This document shows, piece by piece, positions 38,712-50,605 of a DNA stretch of 64,000 bases. The notes beneath the pieces were generated by a model. It saw only the letters and a program-made list of their open reading frames with translations. It searched no databases and was not told the origin of the DNA. Source of the stretch: Chondrosia reniformis (taxonomy: Eukaryota > Porifera > Demospongiae > Chondrillida > Chondrillidae); contig OX359198.1 of the NCBI GenBank assembly GCA_947172415.1, forward strand, positions 527,401-591,400, in the 5' to 3' direction. The position numbers and the translations under genes were made by a program. The first letter of the stretch is position 1, and each line of letters starts with the position of its first letter.

Positions 38712-38955
38712 CTGAATAATACAATTTGAGTTACAGAACTAATCAAGAGAACTGACAGGTGGAGAGTATTCTGATATATTTACAAACAACATAGCAATGA
38801 ACCTTTATACATATATACAATGATTTCATATACAAGTTTGCTGAGTATAAACTTATACATATGTAACACTTGATTCATCAGATGCTACAGTACATATATT
38901 GAGATGAGAATGCTTGAACTTCATAAATTCAATAGATGCACACCTCCTTATGTCC

Positions 38956-39150
38956 TTAATGGAGTGTTGATCTGCTAACATTTAATAAATTAGCAATGTC
39001 TTTCAAATTGTAATCAAAAGCCAAAAGGTACTTCACTTCTTCTAAGTGCAACTCTTTAGTAGGACGGCCTGCCATTTTATCACAACATGTGCAAAGCAAA
39101 GCAGGTGGTACAGAGCATGCCCAGAGTGATTGCAGCAAGTGATATTGCAT
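38956..39150 (-). mobile_element. Fragment of an integrase/transposase N-terminus
   Basis: The minus-strand frame reads MAGRPTKELHLEEVKYLL then IANLLNVSRSTLH, a helix-turn-helix pattern common at the start of integrase-like transposon proteins. The frame ends after this motif and the rest of the protein is absent. Confidence 0.5.
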
Positions 39151-39186
39151 TATTAATTAATTAGGGGTCCATCCAAGAAGTTCATA

Positions 39187-39437
39187 TCAGCTTATGATAT
39201 GTTTTAATATCAGGTCCTGATATGTTTTCATATCAGCTTATGATATGTTTTAATATCAGGTCCTGATATGTTTTCATATCAGCTTATGATATGTTTTAAT
39301 ATCAGGTCCTGATATGTTTTCATATCAGCTTATGATATATTTTAATTTCATATCAGCTTATGATATGTTTTAATATCAGCTTATGATATGTATGCATATA
39401 TATCAGGTCATGATATGTTTCATATCAGAGCCTGATA
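39187..39437. repeat. Tandem palindromic GATATG repeat
   Basis: Alternating GCTTATGATATGTTTTAATATCAGG-like and CCTGATATGTTTTCATATCA-like units, about 53 bases per pair. Each unit is itself nearly self-complementary around TGATATG/CATATCA. No coding role. Confidence 0.75.
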
Positions 39438-40019
39438 TCCCTAACAGAGAGAATGCTACATTTTGACACGTTTGGCACCCCATACACGATAGCTTCAGAT
39501 ATTTATAGGATCAGGTGTGATAAGTATGGTATATATCCAAGCTAAAAGATCTGCGCATGCCTTATGCCCAACTCTCAATAGCTAGCTATTTTCACTATAC
39601 TGGCATAGTGTATAAATATTTTTCTTTCAAAATTATCAATGCATTCATTCTTATATCTTTGGTTTGTAATATCTGCATGATATATATCATTGTTTTTTTA
39701 TGGATTATACGACTATACGAACATAATCATTTTTAAAAGTTAGCAGTATGAAAGGTATATTTGGCATTTCAATTTCATCAAAATATTAAAAGAAACCATA
39801 TACCAACTGCCTTTATAAGACTAAAATTATCCATTGTGAAAGATAGTTTCATTCTGAAACGCTAATAGTTTAAATTTGAATATAAGTATATTCAAACTTA
39901 TTAGTAGGAAAATAGAAAAGGTATAATAAATCAAATAATAAATATTAATGCTATAGTGCATCACACAAAAGCTTATATATATATTCCCTAGAGGTTCACA
40001 CAAACACAAATCTCAAAGA
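39438..40019. other. 3' flank of gene C
   Basis: AT-rich sequence resembling 19040-19830 (3' flank of gene A). No gene seen. Confidence 0.45.
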
Positions 40020-41718
40020 TCAATATGGCAACATGTTCACATCTTCATCCTCCCTTCTCTCATCTTCATTATTATCACCTGCTTCATACCAATCTTTCAC
40101 TTTCCTCTTCCCAAAGTAACCAAGAACAGCCACTAACAAGGTTGATATTACATACTCCATCAACTTGGTGCTATCAAAGAGAGATACTGATGACACATCC
40201 CTGTAATGTCTCAGCAAAGCAATAACATACAGCGAAAAGCCTGTATAAATGAACATTATAGCAATGCAAAAAAAGATAGTTGCATAATTGCTACAAATGC
40301 AACAGTTCTTAGGATGTCTCAACATCAGATACACTTCATGTAGAATGACTACAATTGCTGCTAACAGTAAAATAAACCAGAAAGTGAAAGTTACAGTTTC
40401 TAAGGGTGAGTCTATAAAGAATATTCCAAGATACACAATGGCTACTCCAAACACTTGAAAACCATAGAGTGGACCCACCCATCCAAGAGATACTGCATGA
40501 CATCTGATCACCCTCCTCCATCTTGAAGATATTTGCTGCTGGTTATTAGATGTATCATAAAGATATATGCTGATTTTTCTATAAATGAGTGGATATTGAC
40601 CTATAAAGATGATGAACATTAGCACTACAATCATGAGAGCAATCACACAGTCCGGAAGGAAAAACTCGGGATAGTACTCTTCATGTGACACCAGAAGTAG
40701 AGTACATTGTAGGTTGCTCCCAAAATAATAACTGATCAATAACAGAGACAGACACCAAGTAAAGAGTTTGATTTCAGTTAATCTTTTTGTCTTTCTCTTT
40801 TGACTTTGATTCAGAACAAAGATGAAAATTTTATTCTCACTTCTGATGAGTCTTATCATTAGCAAATTTCCAAGAAGTAATACCCCAACAATAGCAATGT
40901 TCTTTGCTAGAGTAAAAGTCCAACTTGAAGGAACTTTTAGTATGTTAACCGGTGAAAGTGTAGCTAGTGATATTCCATATGGTTTTCCCTCATACCACAT
41001 TGGTGCATATCGAAAGAAAACCCCTTGTTGGTCATTCATCACCTTCAGAAAGTATATATGTAGTTTTCAATAAACTGAAAGTGCATATACATATATATAT
41101 ATATACGTACATACATTTTAAATTTTAGCGATTGAAAGTTATTATACAAGGATATAATAAAAGTACATATGTATTATACAAGTTTTACATGTAGTCACTT
41201 ACATTAGCTGCAAAGTCCTGCAAAATGGAGAGATCACATAAAGTTGGAACAGTCAAGCAAAATGATTGTGGCAGAAAAATCGAATCCCTGGCAATGAAAT
41301 TAAGCATGAGAGGAGGTAGTGCTAAAAAGTAATAATTGCGGTACCACATGAATATATCACAATCCTTAGTGTTCCACTGACAGCACAGCTTCTCTACATC
41401 TAACACTGTATTATTCTGACTAGTTGCATTGATCATTTTGAAGTGGAACACTTTGACTCGCTTTCTAAAATTGAAAATTTCATTTATATCCAGTGGATTG
41501 CCAAAGTAACCACGAAAACCAAAGTGCTTGTTTCCACTTCTGAGGGCATCCATCATGTGATCTAAATTCTCCACACATTCCTTGTTCTTGTAATTTTCTT
41601 CTCCACTTGTGCATCTAACCTGAAGCATCAGTAAGTAGACAGTGAAGGTCAAGGATAGAGGACACTTTAGATAAGTCATAGCTGCACTTTGAATTCTATC
41701 AACTACAGAGATAGACAA
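40020..41718 (-). CDS. Seven-helix receptor-like protein, array gene C
   Basis: Exon 1 41718-41203 (172 codons, three fewer in the signal peptide: YLLMLQVRCTS) and exon 2 41042-40020, phase 0, 512 residues. Ectodomain shows KECVENLDHMM, LCCQWNTKDCDIF and FCLTVPTLCD. It is the most divergent ectodomain of the five (RGYFGNPLDINEIFNFRKR), with an extra cysteine just after the signal peptide. Helices and tail follow the family. Helix 6-7 loop has an insertion (RDVSSVSLFDSTK). No lesion seen. Confidence 0.82.
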
Positions 41719-41990
41719 TTTAAAAAATTTGGCTTTAAGAAAGTTGGTTGAGAATTAACAAAGTTATAGTTTCATTTATACCACTTGTACACACTTGTTT
41801 GTCATTCATCACCTTTTTTTAACATAAATATGAAAATATGGTCTATTTTCATTTTAAAGGTCCCCTAATATTTCAATAACATATTTAATCGTAAGTACAG
41901 TAATAATTAATTCATTGAATATATATTACAGAATGGTAAAGTCATCAAACTATCACTATATGAAACAGAGTTACATCCGTTTCAGTTGCA
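41719..41990. other. 5' flank of gene C
   Basis: Shared array-gene upstream sequence, with no separate gene. Confidence 0.4.
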
Positions 41991-42094
41991 ATTACTATCA
42001 TGATGAGATTGATAACATATCCACTAGTAACTTGCATAGGGATGCTGAGGCTGTGGAGGTGGAGCTGCATCTAATCCAGGTTTCCCCTCTTTGA
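41991..42094 (+). pseudogene. RPN1 exon 2 fragment
   Basis: It matches RPN1 about 16255-16358 with the same left truncation as the 21991 fragment (ATTACTATCATGATGAGAT), so those two descend from one rearranged ancestor. Confidence 0.75.
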
Positions 42095-42689
42095 CTGGTG
42101 CATGGATATGGTATCATAGTCACATTAAACATGTGTTTAAAATTGATGGTCAGTGCTTGCAATGTTTCACTATTGCACACTCTGCTAATTTTCATCATCC
42201 TGTGTATGTACAGAAGTAACTCATTGAAATTTCATGTTTTACTATACTGTAATAATTCATAACATGGAACCTTCAGATATTTATAGGATCATGCATGTGT
42301 GATAGGTATAGTATATACGTATATATATAGATATCCAAGCTTTAAAAGATGATTTGCTATTATAGTGGTGTATATATAAATATTTCTCTTTCAAAATTAT
42401 CACTGTTTTCAATTTTTTGGTTCGTTACACTCGTCATCATTGTATTTTGTGTTATGCATATTCAATTATAGATGTTTTTTTGTTAGCATTTCAATTTCAT
42501 CAATATATATAAAGAAACAATAATTATTCTGAATCCAACTGCCTAAATTAAAGTAAAATTAGCCATTGGGAAAGATAGTTTCATTATGAAATTATATATA
42601 AGTTAAATTTGAATATAAATGTATTTAGAGTTCAAACTTCACTAAAAATATAATTGTATTATTAGTAGGAAAATAGAAAAGGTATTAAT
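42095..42689. other. Intergenic remnant of an array unit
   Basis: AT-rich sequence with segments like the 3' flanks of the array genes (for example around 42290-42480). No gene. Confidence 0.4.
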
Positions 42690-42693
42690 CAAA

Positions 42694-43208
42694 TATAGCA
42701 ATGTTATTTGCTAGAGTGAAGGTCCAACTTGAAGGATTGAAAAGTTTTACAATGTTAACAGGTGAAAGTGTATGGAGTGATAATCCATATGGTTTTCCCT
42801 CATACCACATTGGTGCATATAGAAAGAACATCCCTTGTTGCTCATTCATCACCTTCAGAAAGTATATATATATGTAGTTATCAATAAACTGAAAGTGTAT
42901 ATACGTATATATATATGTACGTATATTTTAAATCAATATAGAAATTATACAAGTATATAATGAAAGTGCACATATGATACAAGGTTTACGTATATTCACT
43001 TACATTAGCTGCAAAGTCCTGCAAAATGGAAGGATCACATAAAGGTGGAACTGTCAAGCAAAGTGATTGTGGCCGAATCCTTTTTGAGAAAATTAAGCAT
43101 GAGAGGAGGTAGTGCTAAATAGTAATAATAGCGGTACCACATGAATATATCACAATCCTTAGTGTTCCACTGACAACAAGTATATATAACAATGAATTAT
43201 TCTGACTA
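42694..43208 (-). pseudogene. Seven-helix gene remnant (5' part of exon 2, intron, 3' part of exon 1)
   Basis: 42694-42852 is the start of exon 2, 42853-43003 the intron, and 43004-43208 the last part of exon 1. Helices 2-7 and the signal peptide are missing. The exon 1 piece has the same eight-base loss as the one at 37734. Confidence 0.8.
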
Positions 43209-43219
43209 GTATATTATTT

Positions 43220-44120
43220 TACTCATAGCTTTACTCATTACTTATGCGCTTTGACCAGCGGTAGCCTGCTAAGGTGTCGGTGATGTAGTGCACACAGTTT
43301 CTCTGTCATTGTTGTAGTTAGTCCCCATGTTCCACAACCATAAAGTACTACTGGTCTGACCAAGGCATGTTCCACAACCATAGAGTAGTACTGGTCTGAC
43401 CAAGGCATGTTCCACAACCATAGAGTACTACTGGTCTGACCAAGGCATGTTCCACAACCATAGAGTACTACTGGTCTGACCAAGGCATGTTCCACAACCA
43501 TAGAGTACTACTGGTCTGACCAAGGCATGTTCCACAACCATAGAGTACTACTGGTCTGACCAAGGCATGTTCCACAACCATAGAGTACTACTGGTCTGAC
43601 CAAGGCATGTTCCACAACCATAAAGTACTACTGGTCTGACCAAGGCATGTTCCACAACCATAAAGTACTACTGGTCTGACCAAGGCATGTTCCACAACCA
43701 TAAAGTACTACTGGTCTGACCAAGGCATGTTCCACAACCATAGAGTAGTACTGGTCTGACTAAGGCATGTTCCACAACCATAGAGTACTACTGGTCTGAC
43801 CAAGGCATGTTCCACAACCATAGAGTACTACTGGTCTGACCAAGGCATGTTCCACAACCATTGAGTAGTACTGGTCTGACTAAGGCATGTTCCACAAACA
43901 TAAAGTACTACTGGTCTGACCAAGGCATGTTCCACAACCATAGAGTACTATTGGTCTGACCAAGGCATTCCACACCCAGATCTTCAGTTCTAGTGATACA
44001 CTGGCTCCTGTGAACAGACCAAACATGTTTTGAAATGCCAATCCAGCAGGTTGCATCCTGTGAGTCACATCTTACTCTTCCCCCAAAAGTGAGCCCAGTG
44101 TCTTGTTCTTCTGCCATTAC
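43220..44120 (-). mobile_element. LINE C-terminal remnant with an internal minisatellite
   Basis: A sister copy of 37953-38248 with the same flanks on both sides. The frame elements VLYGCGTWGLTTTMTEKL and TFGGRVRCDSQDATCW are present but separated by the 40-base array, which has broken the frame. Confidence 0.75.
43321..43960. repeat. 40-base minisatellite, 16 copies
   Basis: Unit CAAGGCATGTTCCACAACCA followed by TAGAGTACTACTGGTCTGAC, repeated 16 times at exactly 40 bases with a few A/G and C/T variants. The sister segment near 38061-38100 holds a single unit. There are no spacers between units, so it is not a CRISPR array. Confidence 0.93.
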
Positions 44121-44260
44121 GTATATAATAATATTGAGATAAAAGAGATATGTATAATTATAATGAACATGTAGTTACTCATGGGCCCAGCTAGGCTAGG
44201 TGTATCAATAAGGTAATCCCTTCAGCACATGGGTGATAGTGTATTTGATTACTAGTGTAA

Positions 44261-44424
44261 TCCTCAGAGTGGACAAGCTGCCATCAAATCCTTCAAAACC
44301 ATCCTTCCAGCCTCAGCTAGAGATGTATACTATTATGATGAGATTAGTAACATATCCACTAGTAACTTGCGTGAGGATGCTGAGGCCATTGAGGTGGAGC
44401 TGCATCATATATAGGTTCCCCCAC
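44261..44424 (+). pseudogene. RPN1 exon 2 fragment
   Basis: It matches RPN1 16194-16358 from the same CCTCAGAGTGG boundary as the 38393 copy, and again is followed (44700-44900) by RPN1 3'-flank sequence. Confidence 0.78.
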
Positions 44425-44550
44425 TTGAAATTGGTCAGCGCATGGATTATGATATATTTAATATTGAGATTGATTAATGGGTTAAAGTGATTTCTATATA
44501 TGATAGATAGGTTATTGAACTTTCCGTAGCAGTGTGAAACAATTAACTTA

Positions 44551-44576
44551 TTTCGGTCTGTATAGACCTTCATCAG
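44551..44576 (-). ncRNA. Hammerhead-like core, second copy
   Basis: Identical boxes and stem II to 38686-38711, in the duplicated segment. Same caveats. Confidence 0.42.
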
Positions 44577-45601
44577 CTGAATAATACAATTTGAGTTACA
44601 GAACTAATCAAGAGAACTGACAGGTGGAGAGTATTCTGATATATATACAAACAACATAGCAATGAACCTTTATACATATATACAATGATTTCTATATACA
44701 AGTTTGCTGAGTATAAACTTATACATATGTAACACTTGATTCATCAGATGCTACAGTACGTATATTGAGATGAGAATGCTTGAACTTCATAAATTCAATA
44801 GATGCACACCTCCTTATGTAATAGTTTGTTTAACATGCACTCGTGTGTGTACTGAATGTGGTGAAGGCTGGTGCATGGGTGGTATTAGCTTTGTCACATT
44901 AAACATGTCTTTAAAATTGATGCTCAGTACATGCAAAATTTCACTATCACATACTCTGTTAGTTTTCATCATCCTGTGTATGTACGGAAGTAACTCATTG
45001 AAATTTCATGTTTTACCATATTATATTAATTTTTAAATTGGCATAACACGATAGCTTCAGATATTTATAGGTGATGAGTGATAGGTATGATATATATCCA
45101 AGCTATATAAAAGATCTGCCTTAAGCCCAACTCTCAATAGCTAGCTATTTTCACTATACTGGTATGGTGTATAAATATTCTTCTTTCAAAATTATCAATG
45201 CATTCATTCTTATCTTTGGTTTGTAACACTTGTCTGCATATATATAACATTGTTTTTTTTTATGGATTATACGACTATACGAACATAAACATTTTTAAAA
45301 GTTAGCAGTATGAAAGGTATTTGACATTTCAATTTCATCAAGATATTTAAAGAAACCATATACCAACTGCATTTATAAAAGTAAAAGTAAAATTAGCCAT
45401 TGTGAAAGATAGTTTCATTATGAAATGCTAATAATTTAAATTTGAATATACGTACTTTTATGTAGAATTCAAACTTCACCATACAATTGTATTATTAGTA
45501 GGAAAAACAAAAAGGTATAAAAATCAAATAATACATATTGTATATCGCACAAAAGCTTATATATATTCCCTAGAGGTTCACACAAACACAACTCTCAAAA
45601 A
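44577..45601. other. RPN1 3'-flank remnant and 3' flank of gene D
   Basis: Contains sequence homologous to 18828-19830, for example the AACACTTGATTCATCAGATG stretch. No gene seen; the 88-codon frame at 44770 is by chance. Confidence 0.5.
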
Positions 45602-47483
45602 TCAATATGGCAACATGTTCACATCTTCATCCTCCCTACTCTCATCTTCATTATTATCACCTGCTTCATACCAATCTTTCACTTTCTTCTTCCCAAAGTA
45701 ACCAAGACCAGCCACTAACAAGGTTGATATTACATACTCCATCAACTTGGTGCCATCAAAGAGAGGTGACACGTCCCTGTAATGTCTCAATAAGGCAATA
45801 GCATACAGCAACAAGCCTGTATAAATGAACACTAAAGCAATGCAAAAGAAGATAGTTGCATAATTGCTACAAATGCAACAGTTCTTAGGATGTCTCAACA
45901 TCAGATACACTTCATGAAAAATGACTACAATTGCTGCTAACAGTAAAATACACCACAAAGTAGAAGTTACAGTTTCTAAAGGTGAGGTAATAAATGATAT
46001 TCCAAGATACACAATGACTACTCCAATCACCTGAATACTATAGAGTGGACCCACCCATCCAAGAGATACTGCATGACATCTTATCACCCTCCTCCATCTT
46101 TGAGATATTTGCTGCTGGTTATTAGATGTATCATTAAGATATTTGTTTATTTTTCTATAAATGAGTGGATATTGACCTATAAAGATGATGAACATTAACA
46201 CTTCAATCATGAGAGCAATCACACAGTCCGGAAGGAAAAACTCGGGATAGTACTCTTCATGTGACACCAGAAGTAGCGTACATTTTAAGTTACATGCGAA
46301 ATAATAACTGATCAATATCAGAGACGCACACCAAGTAAAGAGTTTGATTTCAGTTAATCTTTTTGTTTGTCTCTTTTGACTTTGATTCAGAACAAAAGTG
46401 AAAATTTTATTCTCACTTCTGATGAATCTTATCATTAGCAAACTTCCAAGAATCAATACCCCAACAATGACAATGTTCTTTGCTAGAGTGAAGGTCCATC
46501 TTGAAGGAGTAAAATGTTTTACTATGTTAACAGGTAAAAGTGAATAGAGTGATAATCCATATGGTTTTCCCTCATACCACATTGGTGCATATGGAAAGAA
46601 GATCCCTTGTTGGTCATTCATTACCTTTAGAAAGTAGAGTAATCATGCAATAAACTGAAAGTGCATACATTTTAAATTATAACTAATTATAATGAGAGTG
46701 TATAAGTTCTACTTTATATGTATGATCTCGAACTATAATGCACCACCCCTGAACTTGGTGCTTGTGTATGTGACTGTCTGGGAAGTGGTGAGGGCTTGAT
46801 GCACCCTGGCAGTTTGGCTATGTACCAAAAAAGGTTGGTATTTATCTACACATTAACTGTATTTATGTACGTATAATAATAATGTATGCATTAAATTTAT
46901 ATCAAGTGATGGAGAATATATTATTTTAAGCTGTTCAAGTAGTAGTTGTGACACTTACATCAGCTGCTAGGTCCTGCAAAATGGAAGGATCACATAAAGT
47001 TGGAATAGTCAAGCAAAATGATTGTGGTAGAAAAATCGAATCCTTTTCGAGAAAAATAAGCATGAGAGGAGGTAGTGCTAAATAGTAATAAAAGCGGTAC
47101 CACATGAATATATCACAATCCTTAGTGTTCCACTGACAGCACGGCTTCTCTATATATAACACTGTGTTATTCTGACTAGTTGCATTGATCATCTTGAAGT
47201 GGAATACTTTGACTCGCTTTCCAAAATTATTAATTTCCTTTATATCCAGTGGATTGCCAAAGTAATCACGAATACCAAAGTGCTTGTTTCCACTTCTCAG
47301 GACATCCATCATCTGATCTAAATTCTCCACACATTCCTTGTTCTTGTAATTTTCCTCTCCACTTGTGTATCTAACCTGAAGCAGTACTAGCATCAGTAAG
47401 TAGACAGTGAAGGTTGAGGATAGAGGACACTTTAGATAAGTCATAGCTGCACTTTGAATTCTATCAGCTACAGAGATGGACAA
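45602..47483 (-). CDS. Seven-helix receptor-like protein, array gene D
   Basis: Exon 1 47483-46959 (175 codons) and exon 2 46624-45602 (341 codons), phase 0, 515 residues. The ectodomain is nearly that of B (KECVENL, PCCQWNTKDCDIF, FCLTIPTLCDPS). The segment before helix 1 is LLPVNIVKHFTPSRWT. Helix 2 region varies (ACNLKCTLLL against GSNLQCTLLL). The acidic tail is kept. Appears functional. Confidence 0.82.
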
Positions 47484-48072
47484 TTTAGAAAATTTGGCTT
47501 TTAAAAGTTGGCCTCAAGTTTTAGAGAATTACCAAAGCTATAGTTTCATTTATACCACTTGAACACCCTTGTTATGTATATAGTCATTATCACCAGATCC
47601 TTTTATAACATCAAAAATGAATACTTTTATCGATTAGATCTTAAAGTTCCCCTAATACCTAATATTTCAAAAATATAATCATTAATATAATAAATTAATT
47701 CATTAAATGTATATTAGAGAATAGTAAAGTATTGTAATGTTATTATTATTATAGCTATTTTTAGTTTCAATAGATATAAATACATTTTCAATTTGTGAGT
47801 CATTCATTATATCTTATAACACAATATTGTATATTCAATATTATTGTAATTTGTAATCAACAAAAGTGCAAATATATATGTATAGACACATAGAGAATAT
47901 AAAAAATATTATTAAAGTGCACGTGAAGAAGGTGCCCAGCTGGGCCCATGAGTCATTCATGTTCATTATGTAAGTATCTCATTATCTCATTATCATTAAG
48001 ATAATGCTAGGCTATAGCTAGGTATATCATTAAAGTACATGGGAGGTAGTGTATTTGATTACTATATAGTGT
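47484..48072. other. 5' flank of gene D and AT-rich unit remnant
   Basis: Shared array-gene flank followed by AT-rich sequence like 26400-26700 and 63000-63300. No gene. Confidence 0.4.
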
Positions 48073-48240
48073 AATCCTCAGAGTGGTCAAGCTGCCATCA
48101 AATCCTTCAAAACCATCCTTCCAACCTCGGATACAGATGTATGCTATCGTGATGAGATTGCTAACATATCCACTAGTAACTTGCGTGAGGATGCTGAGGC
48201 CATTGAGGTGGAGCTGCGTCCTATATAGTTTTCCCTCTTT
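48073..48240 (+). pseudogene. RPN1 exon 2 fragment
   Basis: It matches RPN1 16194-16358, same left boundary as the 38393 and 44261 copies. Confidence 0.78.
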
Positions 48241-48857
48241 GGATATGGTACCTTTGTCACATGTATTAAAATTTAAAATTGAGATTGATTAAGTGTAATT
48301 TCTATATACAAGTTTGCTGAGTATATATAAACTGAAAATTGATGGTCAGTGTTTGCAAAGTTCCACTATGACATACTCTGTTAGTTTTTATCATCCTGTG
48401 TACGTACAGAAGTAACTCATTTTAATTAAATTTCATCTTTACTATGTATATTCTTATTAAATTGGCTTAACATGATATATAGCTTCAGATTAAGCTGTAA
48501 GATCATACGTGATATGATTTTTGATAATATTATGCTATATTTTACTATAATGGTGCCTAAATATTTCTCTTTCAAATTTATCATTGTTTTCGAATTCATT
48601 CTTATACCTTTTGTTTGTTACGCTGGTCTGATCATTGTTTTTGTATAATAAATTCACAATTCATTATAGATGCTTTATGGATTATACTACTATATATATA
48701 TGAGCGTATAATAAGTTAGTAGTATGAAAGATTGGCATTTTATTTTCATCTAGATATTCTCTGAAATGATCATATAATATACCAACTACCTATATTTATT
48801 CATTGTGAAAGATGGTATAAATTTCACAGGATCAAATCTTAGGTTTCAAATGGCATG

Positions 48858-49055
48858 GAACCTATTTGAAACTTCTTGAACAGCCAGTTTTCAAAGGGTG
48901 CTGTAGTAAGAAGTATGAACTAATAGATTAGTAGTATGAAATATGAACTGATAGATTAATTTCACGGGTTTCATGTTTTTAACAGGTTCCTTTCCTAGCT
49001 TATACAAACTTTCATATCTTTTGAAACCTGGCTGTTCAAAGAGTTTCAAATTGGT
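48858..49055. repeat. Foldback/MITE-like element, copy 2
   Basis: Arms 48858-48897 and 49019-49055 match those of 32062-32226. The loop has gained a short duplication. Confidence 0.7.
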
Positions 49056-49159
49056 TTCGTGACTTCTGAAACCTGAGATTTGATCCTGCATGTGTATATT
49101 CCTCTTCCATGTTGTGTTTGAACCTTTGACTTTACCTTAAATTAAGTGTAACTTCAATA

Positions 49160-50175
49160 CAGTACAAGTCAAACAGTTTCCTGGAAACCGTGGATGCTGT
49201 AAACCACAGTTGCCTGTACGGACATTTACAGATTTCTGCACAGCCATCCGCAGTAATCTGTATTGGTCTGAAAACAACTAGTATGTACGTACGTACGGAT
49301 TCCTTCTAACTGCGTCGAACTTATCTTTAGAAAGGGTCATCTTTCGATTTTTAGAGCATCGCACAGCAAGAAGAAGCAATAAAAACTGCGTCTTTAGACG
49401 CTCTAAAAGTCGAAAGATGATCCTTTCTAAAGGTACATAACGCCCGTAACCGCGGAAGGTAGTGCGGTTAATTGTGGATAGCAGGTTAATCCTTAGGCAG
49501 ACGAATTGCCAATACTCAGGATGACAGCAGAGTCGATATCCGATGCAGAGGTTTCTGGAGTTTTGGCCAGGATGCATCTTTTGTTGTAAGGGTATTTAAT
49601 CCCCTGGCAGCATCAAACCAGAACACATCCCTCACCTCAGTGTATCGGAGACATGAGCAAGAGAAGCGCAGAGAATATGACCAAAGAACACGGGAGATTG
49701 AACATGGCTCATTCGCACCACTCATCTTTGTGGCTACAGAGGGATGGGAACTTCAACCACCATAGCATACAGGAGAGTTGCCTCCCTGTTGGCCACCAAG
49801 AGAGGTCATTCCTATACAATGACCATGCAGTGGCTACGTTGTCGACTCTCCTTCAGCCTCCTAAGATCAGCCATCACTGCCATTAGAGGAACAAGAGCTT
49901 CTGCCCACAGGACCTCAAGTCCTCAGTCAATCTCCCTGGCCATGGCTGAGGGCAGAATCATTTGAACAAATGACTATCTTAATGATGTAGTTTCATAATA
50001 TATAATAACAGTATGACAGTGTGTGTTTTGAGATCCTTTTTCCTGCTTGTATGCTAAAATTATTGTTGGATTGTTTTTCAAAAATTGCGGATAGCAGTGC
50101 GGACATACGCGGAGATTCCGCAAAAATACGTGCAGAATTTTGCGGAAAACTGTAAGTTACTTTTGACTTGTACTG
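49160..50175. mobile_element. 1016-base TIR element with TA target site and an internal ORF fragment
   Basis: Fourteen-base TIRs CAGTACAAGTCAAA (49160-49173) and their complement (50162-50175), each flanked by TA. Inside are a strong foldback (about 49325-49435, arms with TTAGAAAGG and ATCTTTCGA) and, at about 49580-49965, a decayed frame with RVFNP, RRHEQEKRREYDQRTREIEHG and WLRCRLSFSLLRSAI. I know that pattern from repeated ORFs in cnidarian and sponge genomes, class uncertain. It is frameshifted near 49740. It looks like a small DNA element that has captured foreign sequence. Confidence 0.65.
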
Positions 50176-50605
50176 TAATATAGGGTATTGAGTACGTATG
50201 TTTAAAGTATAATTCAAACTTTATGTTCATGTGTAAATGTGTAACGATATGCATGGCTTATTAGTTGCATTTATTATAAGATCAGTGGATTTCATATATA
50301 AAAGATTACTGCTACTGATGTTCATATAAAATCCACTGATCTTGTGTGTATGTGTATACAGTATTACATGTATATAGATAAAAAATCATAAATGGATAAC
50401 GTATATTATATACAACTAATATCATACATCCTTACTATAAAATACATATACACATATAATATAGAGTTCAAACTTTACTATAATCCTATATAGATAAATA
50501 AGAAAATGTATAAATTAAATGATATTAAACAATAATATATAATGACTATAACGTATCACACAAAGGCTTATTCCCTAGAGGTTCACACAAACACAAATCT
50601 CAAGA

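Noticed and set aside
43321-43960. CRISPR-like array of 40-base repeats
   Set aside because: Units are directly adjacent with no spacers, and the setting is an animal genome; it is a minisatellite.
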